From a bacterium (GTDB lineage: Bacteria > Methylomirabilota > Methylomirabilia > Methylomirabilales > 2-02-FULL-66-22): 64,000 nucleotides of DNA. The DNA lies in contig JAKPQH010000174.1 of the NCBI GenBank assembly GCA_029580855.1, forward strand, positions 1 through 64,000. Reading direction: 5' to 3'. The notes beneath the pieces are model-generated. The model was not told the DNA's origin. It saw nothing but the letters and a program-made list of their open reading frames with translations, and ran no database searches. The translations under genes were made by a program, and so were the position numbers. This document shows, one piece after another, positions 27,664 through 35,639 of this stretch (positions are counted from its first letter, which is position 1; the number at the start of each line of letters is the position of its first letter).

Positions 27664-28368
27664 TCACAGGGAGAGATAGGACCGCTTCACGATCTCGTTC
27701 TGGGCCATCTCCCTGGCGGAGCCGTGCGCGACAGTTCGTCCGGTTTGCAGAATGTAGGCTTGATCCGACACCTCGAGAGATTCCTGCACCTTTTGCTCAA
27801 CCAGCAGGACGGTGTATCCTTCGGTCTTCAGCTTGGCGACCGTGTCCATGACCTCCGACACCAGCTTGGGCATGAGCCCGATCGACGGCTCATCCAGCAT
27901 GAGGAGGCTCGGCCTGGACATGAGCCCCCTGCCGATTGCCAGCATTTGTTGCTCACCCCCACTCATCGTGCCGGCGAGTTGCTTCCGCCGCTCTCGTAGG
28001 CGGGGGAAGAGCCGATACACCTCCGCCATCTGCTCGGCGATGTGCTGGCCGTCGGACACCACGTAGGCGCCCAGCTTGAGATTATCCTCGACCGTGAGCG
28101 GGCTGAAGATGCGGCGATCCTCGGGGATGTATGTAATCCCCAGCTGAATGATATCGGGCGGCGACAGCCGGCTGATCTCGCACCCCCGAAAGGTGATGCT
28201 GCCGCGCGTCGGGTGCAGGAGGCCGATGATCGCCTTCAGCAGCGTGCTCTTCCCGGCGCCGTTGGCCCCCAGGATGTTGACGACTTCGCGCTCCCTGACC
28301 TCGCAGGAGACGTCGTGGAGGGCCGGGACACCCCCGTAGCGCACCTCAATGTTTCTGACTTCGAGCAT
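27664..28368 (-). CDS. livF: Branched-chain-type ABC transporter ATP-binding protein LivF
   Basis: 234 aa from ATG 28368 (MLEVRNIEV). Walker A GANGAGKST, signature MSGGEQQMLAIGRGL, Walker B LLMLDEPSIGL and the H-loop region replaced by a Gln (LLVEQKVQE), as usual in LivF. Hydrolyses ATP in the cytoplasm to drive uptake. It overlaps the end of livG by 23 bases. Confidence 0.95.
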   Translation of the reverse strand: MLEVRNIEVRYGGVPALHDVSCEVREREVVNILGANGAGKSTLLKAIIGLLHPTRGSITFRGCEISRLSPPDIIQLGITYIPEDRRIFSPLTVEDNLKLGAYVVSDGQHIAEQMAEVYRLFPRLRERRKQLAGTMSGGEQQMLAIGRGLMSRPSLLMLDEPSIGLMPKLVSEVMDTVAKLKTEGYTVLLVEQKVQESLEVSDQAYILQTGRTVAHGSAREMAQNEIVKRSYLSL

Positions 28369-29083
28369 ATTTTTCCCCCAGGTACGCTTCGATGACCCGA
28401 GGAGTGTTGGCAATCTCGGACGGAAGCCCCTCCGCGATTTTGACCCCTTGGTCCAGAACGATCACCCGGTGGGACAGGGGCATGATGACTTCCATGACGT
28501 GCTCGATCAGGAGCAGGGTGATCTCGCACTGGCCGTGGATCCGTTTCAGAAGTTCCACGGCCTCGGCGGTCTCCTGACCCGTCAGACCGGACATCACCTC
28601 GTCCAGCATCAGCAGTTTCGGATCGGTCGCCAGCGCCCGGGCGAGCTCCATCCGCTTCTGGATGGCGATGGGAAGCTCCCGGGCGCGCACGTCCCGCTTC
28701 TCCAGCAATCCGGTGAATCGCAGCACATCCAGGGCCTTCTCCCGGGCCGCGTCGGTGTGCTCGAGTCGGCAAAATGCGCCAATCATCACGTTCTCGAGCA
28801 CCGTCATGTCCGGCATCGCGCGGACCAACTGGAACGTCCGGGCAATACCCGATCGGCTGATCGCGTGCGGGGGCTGGTTGGTGATCTCCCTCCCCTGGAA
28901 ATGCACCGTTCCGGTATCGACCTGGAGGAAGCCGGTAATACAATTGAAGAGACAAGTCTTCCCCGCGCCGTTCGGGCCGATGATGCCGAGAATCTCGCCT
29001 TCCGCGAGCGTGAAGCTCACCTCGCGATTCGCCACGAGGCCGCCGAACGCCTTCGTCAGATTGGCAACAGTCAGCAGACTCAT
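28346..29083 (-). CDS. livG: Branched-chain-type ABC transporter ATP-binding protein LivG
   Basis: 245 aa. Walker A GPNGAGKTCLFNC, a LivG-typical insertion, Walker B LLMLDEVMSGL and the H-loop LLLIEHVMEV. The signature motif region reads ELPIAIQKRMELARAL rather than the usual LSYGQQ; this is seen in some family members but weakens the canonical signature. Start overlaps the livM stop (ATGA). Confidence 0.94.
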   Translation of the reverse strand: MSLLTVANLTKAFGGLVANREVSFTLAEGEILGIIGPNGAGKTCLFNCITGFLQVDTGTVHFQGREITNQPPHAISRSGIARTFQLVRAMPDMTVLENVMIGAFCRLEHTDAAREKALDVLRFTGLLEKRDVRARELPIAIQKRMELARALATDPKLLMLDEVMSGLTGQETAEAVELLKRIHGQCEITLLLIEHVMEVIMPLSHRVIVLDQGVKIAEGLPSEIANTPRVIEAYLGEKYARSQKH

Positions 29084-30102
29084 GGCCGGTCTCCACGCAC
29101 AGCCCGGGTGATCCGCTGCAGGATGCCCATGATTCCCCGCGGCTCCACGGCCGCCAAGATCATGATGATGGCCCCGTAGATCATCAGATCCAGTCCCTGC
29201 AGAGACTTGCTCCCGCCCAGCGCCGAGCCGAGAAATCGATCCAGGGGAACCAGGATAGCTGCGCCGATGATCGGCCCCCACAGAGTCCCCGCTCCGCCAA
29301 GCATGGCCATGAGCGCGATCTGCATCGACAGCTCTGTGGACATGACGGCCTCGGGGTCGATGTACATAGTGTAAATGGCGTGGAATGATCCGCCCAGCGC
29401 GGCGAAGGCGGCTGCGATGGCATACGCCTTCAGCTTGGCAATGCGGATGTCGATCCCCAAGCTCTTTGCGGCTTCGTCGTTCTCTTTGACCGCGCGCAAC
29501 TGGTAACCCAATCGGTCGCCGCGAAACCAGTTGAGGAAAATCAACCCGCCCAGGAACATGGCCAGCACGACGTAGTACAGCGGGATGTTCGTGTGAAACT
29601 GCAGATAGAGGAGGCTCGGAGCCTGTTTGAGGGGCAAGTGAACGCCCCGCGACGCGTGAATCAGCTCCCAGTTGGAGAACAGGTCCTTGAGGACCAGCAC
29701 TGCCGCGATCGTCGCGATGGCGAAGTAGTGCCCCTTGAGGGCGAAAAGCGGGTACCCGATGATCACGCACCAGGCCACGGCGAGGAGCATCCCTACCGGC
29801 GCGGAGAACCACGGCGGGACATCCCACCACACCAGCAGCATGGTGCTGGTATAGGCGCCGATGGCGAGGAACTGGGCCAGACCGATGTCGATCTGACCGC
29901 CGTACCCGCCGATGGCATTCCAGCCCATAGCCAGGAACGAGAAGAGCAGGAACTGAATGACCACGGTCCGAAAGAAGGAACTGAAGCCGAGATGGGGCAT
30001 CAGGCACAGGAAAAGAAGTCCACCGCCCAACACGATCCTCGCCGGAACGGAAAAGCTGCGCACATCGCGGATGAGGTAGGTGAGGAAACGCGGCATCACC
30101 AT
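29080..30102 (-). CDS. livM: Branched-chain-type ABC transporter permease LivM
   Basis: About 340 aa, some nine membrane helices. Family features: MGWNAIGGYGGQIDIGLAQF, GHYFAIATIA and RAVKENDEAAKSLGID, the cytoplasmic coupling region. The start is ATG 30102 or ATG 30096; the second overlaps the livH stop (TGATG). Confidence 0.94.
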   Translation of the reverse strand: MVMPRFLTYLIRDVRSFSVPARIVLGGGLLFLCLMPHLGFSSFFRTVVIQFLLFSFLAMGWNAIGGYGGQIDIGLAQFLAIGAYTSTMLLVWWDVPPWFSAPVGMLLAVAWCVIIGYPLFALKGHYFAIATIAAVLVLKDLFSNWELIHASRGVHLPLKQAPSLLYLQFHTNIPLYYVVLAMFLGGLIFLNWFRGDRLGYQLRAVKENDEAAKSLGIDIRIAKLKAYAIAAAFAALGGSFHAIYTMYIDPEAVMSTELSMQIALMAMLGGAGTLWGPIIGAAILVPLDRFLGSALGGSKSLQGLDLMIYGAIIMILAAVEPRGIMGILQRITRAVRGDRP

Positions 30103-30953
30103 CCGAACAGCCCTTTGGGTCGGAGCAGGACAACCAACAGGTAGGTCGCGTACACAATGGTGAACTTGAACTGCGAGCCGACGTAGAGACCGCCGACGAC
30201 CTCGATCACACCGATCAGCACGCCCGCCACGAACGCCCCGCCGATGGACCCGAATCCCCCCAGGGCAACTGTGGCAAACGCGATCATGACAAAGACCAGC
30301 CCGACGGTCGGATAGATGTAATAAAAGTTGGCCAGCAGCGCCCCGGCAATCCCCACGATTGCACTCGCGAGAGCCCACGCCAAATAGTTGATCCGCTCCG
30401 TCCGGATTCCCATCAGGGTTGCGCCCAGTCCGTCCAGGGCCGTCGCCCGCATCGCCATGCCGATCCGGGTGTGGTTGAAAAGATAGTAGATGAGGGCAAA
30501 GGCAACGATCGCCACCACGCCGGCGGCCAGGACCGAGAGGTCCAACACCAATCCCTCGGCGATCCGGACGCTCTTGCCGATCAACCAGCCGCGCTTGACC
30601 ATCTTGTAGTTCGATCCGGTCAGAAAAAGGAAGAGATTCTGCAGGAAGAGCATCAGCCCGAAGGTGGAAAAAAGCTGAGCGATCATCGGCCCCCGGATGA
30701 CGTGGCGCACCAGGAAATGATAGGTCGCCACACCGAGGATAGAGGCGGCCAGGGCAGAGAGCGGGATGCTGGCCAGCGGATCCAACCCGAGGAGTTGGTT
30801 GGCGTAGAAAGCGGTCAGCATGCCGACGAGCAGAAATTCCCCGTGGGCGAAATTGACGAACTCCATCACGCCGAAGATGATCGTCAGGCCCAGGGCGATG
30901 AGGGCGAAGAGTAGCCCCATCAGGATACCAGTGATTATGGCTTGCAGAAGCAC
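30096..30953 (-). CDS. livH: Branched-chain-type ABC transporter permease LivH
   Basis: 285 aa from GTG 30953, which has a strong GAGGAAGG site; upstream in-frame codons add no conserved residues. Motifs: FALIALGLTIIFGVMEFVNFAHGEF and RIGMAMRATALD. Forms the membrane channel with LivM. Confidence 0.94.
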   Translation of the reverse strand: MLLQAIITGILMGLLFALIALGLTIIFGVMEFVNFAHGEFLLVGMLTAFYANQLLGLDPLASIPLSALAASILGVATYHFLVRHVIRGPMIAQLFSTFGLMLFLQNLFLFLTGSNYKMVKRGWLIGKSVRIAEGLVLDLSVLAAGVVAIVAFALIYYLFNHTRIGMAMRATALDGLGATLMGIRTERINYLAWALASAIVGIAGALLANFYYIYPTVGLVFVMIAFATVALGGFGSIGGAFVAGVLIGVIEVVGGLYVGSQFKFTIVYATYLLVVLLRPKGLFGW

Positions 30954-31064
30954 GGTGCCTTCCTCGTTACGCGATACCGGGGCCAGCACACGGCGGCCGG
31001 AGACGACGGGCGCCTCCGGCCGATCTCCGGAAATCCTTTCGAGCGAAGACCCGGGACCGTCTCG

Positions 31065-32357
31065 CTATTTCCACTGCGGGAACGGGTAGATCATCTTGGC
31101 CGTACCCATCTCCCCAGGGTACACGACCTGCCGGACGCCCTTCTGGATCTGGGTCACGGCGGCGCTGACCTTTCGATTCTGTCCGGTGTCGCCGCCGAAG
31201 TTCTCAAACTTGACCCCGGTCCAGGGCATGATGACCTCTTTCCCGGGCAGATCAAGTTCGTTGAACGCCTTTTGGATGGCCGCCGAATCGGCCTTGCCGG
31301 CCTTGTTGAGCACGTGAGCCCAGATCTGGGCGCCGGTAAAGCCCAGGGCGGATGCGGTGGTCAGATCCTTTCCGGCGCGCTGCTTGTACATGTCGTTGAT
31401 CTTCGCCGTCACCGGTTTAGCCTTGGCGAGGGCGCTCAGGAAGAAGTGGTCGATCACCATCGTCGCGCTGGCGTCGTCGCCCAACGCCTCCAGGTACCCG
31501 GCCTCGGCGAATCCACCGTCAAACCCCATGACCACCTTCGGCGCAAACCGCATCGACTTGAAGGTCTTAGTGAAGAGAATGGCGTCCGACACGTAGGAGG
31601 CCATAATGACCACGTTCGGCTTGCTCGCCATCACCTTCTGGACTTCGCTGGACAGGTCCGGCGCCCGGTGGCTGTAGGTCACAATCTCCGTCACCTTGTA
31701 TCCGTGCGCTTTCGCCGCCGTCTCCAGGACCCCCTTGCACGCCGTGCCCCACTCCGTGTTCTCGGCCACGATGGCCACACCGTCGAGATCCGCTTTGGAC
31801 TGGACCCCCCCAACCCTCTCCTTGACCATGTAGTCGAGCATTTTGAACACATCGCTGGCGAACATCTCCACGTGGAGGTTGGCGTGCCAGAACCACTTGA
31901 ACCCGCGCCGAACCAGGGCGGGCGATGACGAGTCAGAGTTGAGCATGGCGATGCCCTGACGTTCCGTGATAGCGCTGACCGACATCGTCACGGAGCTCAT
32001 CCACGACCCGAGGATGCCGACCACCTTGTCGTCGTCGATCAGGCGGCGGGCGAGGTCCGCCCCACGGGTCGGATCCCCTCGATGATCGGCAAGGACAAAG
32101 CTCAGCTTCGCGTTACCGAACGAGGGAATGCCCTTCCACTTGGCGATGTCCAGATCCACACCGGGAGCACCGTTGTTGATGAGGTCCTCGGCGAGCTGGA
32201 TCCCGGCGCGGATCTCATCCCCGGTCGACGCCAGGGAACCGGTAAGGGGGAAGATGGCTCCAACCTTGACCTCTTTCGCTTGAGCCATGGCCATCCCGGC
32301 AGTAAACGCGAGACAGAGTGAACAGAGCAGACCCGCCGACAAATTCCGCTTGCTCAT
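31065..32357 (-). CDS. Periplasmic amino-acid/amide-type ABC substrate-binding protein (LivJ-like)
   Basis: 430 aa. A clear signal peptide (SAGLLCSLCLAFTAGMAMAQA) precedes a type I periplasmic-binding fold: VKVGAIFPLTGSLASTGDEI, DHRGDPTRGADLARRLID, LGSWMSSVTMSVSAITE. It binds the imported substrate for LivHMGF. Specificity is unknown; many relatives bind amides, aromatic acids or short-chain carboxylates rather than leucine. ATG 32357 overlaps the preceding stop (ATGA) and has GGGAGGG upstream. Confidence 0.93.
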   Translation of the reverse strand: MSKRNLSAGLLCSLCLAFTAGMAMAQAKEVKVGAIFPLTGSLASTGDEIRAGIQLAEDLINNGAPGVDLDIAKWKGIPSFGNAKLSFVLADHRGDPTRGADLARRLIDDDKVVGILGSWMSSVTMSVSAITERQGIAMLNSDSSSPALVRRGFKWFWHANLHVEMFASDVFKMLDYMVKERVGGVQSKADLDGVAIVAENTEWGTACKGVLETAAKAHGYKVTEIVTYSHRAPDLSSEVQKVMASKPNVVIMASYVSDAILFTKTFKSMRFAPKVVMGFDGGFAEAGYLEALGDDASATMVIDHFFLSALAKAKPVTAKINDMYKQRAGKDLTTASALGFTGAQIWAHVLNKAGKADSAAIQKAFNELDLPGKEVIMPWTGVKFENFGGDTGQNRKVSAAVTQIQKGVRQVVYPGEMGTAKMIYPFPQWK

Positions 32358-32842
32358 CGATCCCTCCCTTTCCGGTTCTGGGCATCGCGCGACGACTCCG
32401 GGGCTTCGGAACCGCCGACTACCCTCTTCAGCGTTTCGTTGATCTCGTACCAAGGCATCTGCGCATCGATCCAGAAATTGACCCGGCCCGCCACGCTCAT
32501 GAGCTGTTCGAGCCCGACCAGGAAGGCCGCCCGGTCCCTGTAGTCGAATCCGGCCGCGGTGGCCTCGATTCGCCGCGCGGCCTCGTCCAGCCCGTACCAG
32601 CCCCGGAATCGTCCGGCGTAATAGGCCAGGAGCGCTTCGATCAACCCTCGCATCGCCGCTGGCCCGTCGGCCGACGCGGACACGGCCTGGTGGATCACGA
32701 AGAGAATCTCGTGGAAATTTCTGGTGTCCGCTTCGCTGTACAGCAGTCCGCCGGCGGGCTGCAACGCCCCCTGGCGGCCCATCAACGCCCGGATCTCCTC
32801 CGGTGGTCCGGCGAACAAAGGATCCACGGTTACGCTTCCCAT
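32354..32842 (-). CDS. Unknown helical protein, first cistron before the binding protein
   Basis: 162 aa, predicted mostly alpha-helical, with no signal peptide or membrane segment. Visible segments include RNFHEILFVIHQAVSASAD, LIEALLAYYAGRF and NFWIDAQMPWYEINETLKR. I do not recognise a family. It is tightly packed (7 bases after the SDR stop; stop overlaps the next ATG), so it is almost certainly functional within the operon. It could be a small enzyme subunit or regulator of the pathway served by the transporter. Confidence 0.75.
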   Translation of the reverse strand: MGSVTVDPLFAGPPEEIRALMGRQGALQPAGGLLYSEADTRNFHEILFVIHQAVSASADGPAAMRGLIEALLAYYAGRFRGWYGLDEAARRIEATAAGFDYRDRAAFLVGLEQLMSVAGRVNFWIDAQMPWYEINETLKRVVGGSEAPESSRDAQNRKGRDR

Positions 32843-32849
32843 GACACTT

Positions 32850-33623
32850 TCATTTGGGCTCGAGGAAATAGCTGAACCGCCCGCCGTCAACCCGCAGCGT
32901 TTCCCCGGTGATATGAGCCGCCTGGGTGGAACTCAGGTAGACGATCGCCTGGGCGATGTCGAAAGACTCCGCCAGCGCCCCCCGGGGCGTCTGGCGAAGC
33001 ATCATCTCTTCCATCTCAGGCTTGACGGCCAGCATGGGCGTCCGGGTGAATCCGGGCGCGACGCAGTTCACCGTGATTCCGGACGCAGCCAGTTCGAGCG
33101 AGGCGGTCCGCGTTAGCCCCTCGATCCCTGCCTTGGCGGCGGCGTAGTTCGCGATGCCCGGCCGACCGCCGGAGATGCCATGGATGGAGGCAAGATTGAC
33201 GATCCGTCCCCACCGCTTCCGAATCATCCCCGGTGCCGCCTGCCGGATCCAGAGAAACGCTCCTTTCAGGTGCACCCCCAGCATAACGTCCCAGTGTTCC
33301 TCGGGCATCTCGACGATGCGTTTTCCGAGGTACGGCGGACCCACACCGGCGTTGTTGACCAGAATATCGATCTCGCCGAGTGCGGCGATGGTTTGGCTGT
33401 GCGCCTTGGCCACCGAATCCGACCGCGAAACATCGCAGTCCAGAGCCACGGCCCGTTGCCCCTTCGACCGCATCCCTTCAGCCGCCTGCTCCGCGGCCTC
33501 GCGCCGGATATCGGCCAGCGCGACACACGCCCCTTCCTGGCCGAACAGCTCCGCCACCGCCCGGCCGATCCCCTGCGAGGCCCCGGTGACCAGCGCGACC
33601 TTTCCTTGTAATCCCAGATCCAT
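32850..33623 (-). CDS. Short-chain dehydrogenase/reductase (SDR)
   Basis: 257 aa classical SDR. NAD(P)-binding TGASQGIGRAVAELF, the ADIR acidic residue favouring NAD, NNAGVGPP, and catalytic Ser-Tyr-Lys in LASIHGISG and NYAAAKAG. C-terminal GETLRVDGG is typical. First gene of the ten-gene minus-strand unit. Substrate unknown; an alcohol/ketone step related to the E1 substrate is plausible. Confidence 0.92.
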   Translation of the reverse strand: MDLGLQGKVALVTGASQGIGRAVAELFGQEGACVALADIRREAAEQAAEGMRSKGQRAVALDCDVSRSDSVAKAHSQTIAALGEIDILVNNAGVGPPYLGKRIVEMPEEHWDVMLGVHLKGAFLWIRQAAPGMIRKRWGRIVNLASIHGISGGRPGIANYAAAKAGIEGLTRTASLELAASGITVNCVAPGFTRTPMLAVKPEMEEMMLRQTPRGALAESFDIAQAIVYLSSTQAAHITGETLRVDGGRFSYFLEPK

Positions 33624-33714
33624 CAGCAACCCCTTGACGTCCTCGTTCCTATCCTGTGTTATCCGCTACAGATTCTCAGCGATCTCGATAGATGCCGATA
33701 GACTCGCCACATCA

Positions 33715-33854
33715 GGCTGCTCAAAAGATCCATTTGCAGGGCGGATCCACCATCCCCTGGCTGGATGCCCGGACGCCGAGTGAGACGTACCGGGATATGC
33801 GCCGCAGTGGACGCGCGAGCGGTCCAACGTGGCAGATGGGTTTTTTCAGCAACC
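33715..33854 (+). repeat. Interspersed hairpin repeat, copy 1
   Basis: Begins GGCTGCTCAAAAGATCC and ends GATGGGTTTTTTCAGCAACC, an imperfect inverted pair. A central GACGTACCGGGATATGCGCCGCAG is the degenerate version of the family core hairpin. It lies between the SDR gene and the cyclophilin-like gene. Its right end contains the stop codon of the latter (minus strand). Confidence 0.7.
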
Positions 33855-34340
33855 TGGATCCAGCGCCTCCAGTCGTACAGTAGTCCCCACTCCCCGTCGC
33901 AGTGCTTCGCCTGCCGCAGCCACCCGGTCGAGCCCCTCGGAAATCCTTCCCAGGACGAGCACAGTCGCATCCTCCTTCTCGAAGGCGCCGTAGTAGAAGA
34001 GCATTTGTTGCCGATTGGGCCAGTAAGCCACGGTGCCCCTGGCGAGCCGGTTGACATGCACCGTCTGCTGCGGGGGGATGAAAAACGGAACCAAAAAGAG
34101 AACGCTCTGTCCGGAGATCTTGGCGTAATGTAGTTCGGTCTCGTACGGAAGACACGCGGCGAAGCGTCGCACCAACGGTGGGGACGCGTCCGGCGACACG
34201 TCCATCACGGCGGGTGCACCATTGATCGTCAGCGCCACGCGTCCAAGCTCGGCCACAGGAGTCACCACACCAATGCGTCGGATGTTCGCCACATCGGGCC
34301 CGCTGCGGGCGCGGGCCGTCACGCGGCATGCCGGGGCCAT
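33846..34340 (-). CDS. Cyclophilin-like fold protein (DUF3830/TM1367-like)
   Basis: Up to 164 aa. Beta-rich C-terminal part: LHYAKISGQSVLFLVPFF, ARGTVAYWPNRQQMLFYYG and VLVLGRISEGLDRV resemble small cyclophilin-like proteins of unknown function. The first ATG (34340) lies one base past a good -10 box, so transcription would begin inside the frame. A downstream GTG (34322, 34292 or 34268) is a likelier start. The stop codon is supplied by repeat copy 1. It is isolated, not in an operon. Confidence 0.6.
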   Translation of the reverse strand: MAPACRVTARARSGPDVANIRRIGVVTPVAELGRVALTINGAPAVMDVSPDASPPLVRRFAACLPYETELHYAKISGQSVLFLVPFFIPPQQTVHVNRLARGTVAYWPNRQQMLFYYGAFEKEDATVLVLGRISEGLDRVAAAGEALRRGVGTTVRLEALDPGC

Positions 34341-34341
34341 A

Positions 34342-34371
34342 CGTATACTGCAAGGGATAGGAAATCGTCAA
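34342..34371 (-). promoter_or_regulatory. Promoter for the cyclophilin-like gene
   Basis: Minus strand: TTGACG (34371-34366), 18 bases, TATACG (34347-34342). The GCAG-TATAC context and the 18-base spacer resemble the glpX promoter. Its position argues against ATG 34340 as start. Confidence 0.6.
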
Positions 34372-34398
34372 GCCACTTGGAAACCGCTGGTCAGTCCG

Positions 34399-35190
34399 CT
34401 ACGCGGCGACCACGCCACCCCATACCTTTAGATGGTCCGCCACGAACCGGATGATCGCCTCGTGCTCCTCAGCACCTCGGTCTTGGAGGCGGAGAGGTGG
34501 ACCGAAGGCGAAATGGATCGTCTTCGAGGGATCGATCCTTCCGAAATCTTTCACGAGCCTTCCGTTGCCCCACGCGTCCGTCTTGAGGGCAAACGGGATC
34601 ACGGGCGCGGCGGCTCGCTTCGCCAGCTTGACGCCCATCGTGTTGAACTGCTTGGGATCGAACTCCGGCACCCGCGTCGTCTGAGGAAAAATGACGAGCG
34701 AGATCCCTTTGCTCAGCCGCTCCGCACCGCCCTCCAGAACGGCCTTCAGGTCCTCGCGCGGGTTCGTGCGACCGACGGCGATGGGATCCCGGGAGCGCAT
34801 CACGTGGCCGAACACCGGGTAGTCCATCAGGCTCTGCTTGACCACGAAGGTGATCTTTTTGAACGGAAGCAGGATCACGGGCAGGATGAAGGTCTCCAGC
34901 GTGCTCATGTGGTTCCCGATGAAGACACAGGGACCGTCCAGGGCTGCCACCTGCTCCAGACCGGAGACGTCGAACCTCGCGCCGGCCGCCTCCAGCGCCT
35001 GCAGCGTTGCGAAGCTGCCCCGCTCCCATTCCGCATCATCGTATTGTCCCCGCTTCGCCTTGGCGGCGGCTCGAAAGATGATAGGAAAGATGCGGACGTA
35101 GAAGACCAGACCCGGCGAGATCCGCCCGAGGGCCGTGCGGCGGTCCCCGCTGGTCCTGTAGCAGCCATGCACCACCGGCAAAACGCTCAT
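34399..35190 (-). CDS. PlsC-like 1-acyl-glycerol-3-phosphate acyltransferase
   Basis: 263 aa. Acyltransferase motif I is FIGNHMSTLET, motif II-like GRTNPREDLKAV and motif III FPQTTRVPEF. The canonical HxxxxD ends here in Glu (NHMSTLE), and FPEGTR is changed to FPQTTR. This is a divergent member, perhaps acting on other acceptors. Start ATG 35190 with GAGG six bases upstream. Confidence 0.82.
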   Translation of the reverse strand: MSVLPVVHGCYRTSGDRRTALGRISPGLVFYVRIFPIIFRAAAKAKRGQYDDAEWERGSFATLQALEAAGARFDVSGLEQVAALDGPCVFIGNHMSTLETFILPVILLPFKKITFVVKQSLMDYPVFGHVMRSRDPIAVGRTNPREDLKAVLEGGAERLSKGISLVIFPQTTRVPEFDPKQFNTMGVKLAKRAAAPVIPFALKTDAWGNGRLVKDFGRIDPSKTIHFAFGPPLRLQDRGAEEHEAIIRFVADHLKVWGGVVAA

Positions 35191-35314
35191 CTTGATCCTC
35201 CGTGCCGCAATCCGCCTCCGGTTTCCCGGCCACGCATCGTATTGAGAAGCCCGCGCGGCCGCCAGCGGATCGCACAGCGCCTCGCCATCGTGAAAAGGGG
35301 TGCCCGGAACAAAG

Positions 35315-35345
35315 AGACCGCAGGAGGATCCCGCCCCTGCGGTCT
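35315..35345 (-). terminator. 10-bp perfect hairpin downstream of aspS
   Basis: Arms AGACCGCAGG and CCTGCGGTCT with a 12-base loop. On the minus strand it is followed by CTTTGTTCC, a weak T-tract. It may end aspS-hisS transcription, though it lies about 295 bases beyond the aspS stop. Confidence 0.45.
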
Positions 35346-35540
35346 CGACGCCGTCTGCGCGAGCGTTCCGCGTGCCACGGTGGTGACCGTGGATCTCTAC
35401 GCGCGGTCAGCCATTCCCTCGAGGTTCGTGGTCCCGACCTCGCGCGAACGGGAACACTTCTTGCGGAAGACTTCTCGTCCGGTTCGGGTCGCTGAAACCC
35501 TTCTGCTTCTTGTGCATGGTGTGTTGGCCGTTTCCGTTTA

Positions 35541-35589
35541 GGAGCCGTTACGAAATAACTTATCCATTCTTGGATTTCGTTACCGCTCC
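35541..35589. repeat. Imperfect inverted repeat near the aspS 3' end
   Basis: Outer arms GGAGC/GCTCC and inner ACGAAAT/ATTTCGT flank a centre with ATCC...GGAT. Near-palindromic over 49 bases, and AT-rich in the middle. It could be a REP-like element or a terminator stem without a T-tract. Confidence 0.45.
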
Positions 35590-35639
35590 TTATGCCGTCT
35601 ACGAAATTTCTCCTGTCGCGCTTATTCTTTGACAACGGC

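Larger units (their letters stand above)
35191..35639. other. 449-base gap with two hairpins
   Basis: No gene recognised between plsC and aspS. It contains a perfect 10-bp hairpin (35315-35345) and an imperfect inverted repeat (35541-35589), both downstream of aspS on the minus strand. The codirectional plsC promoter must also lie here but was not identified. Confidence 0.5.
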
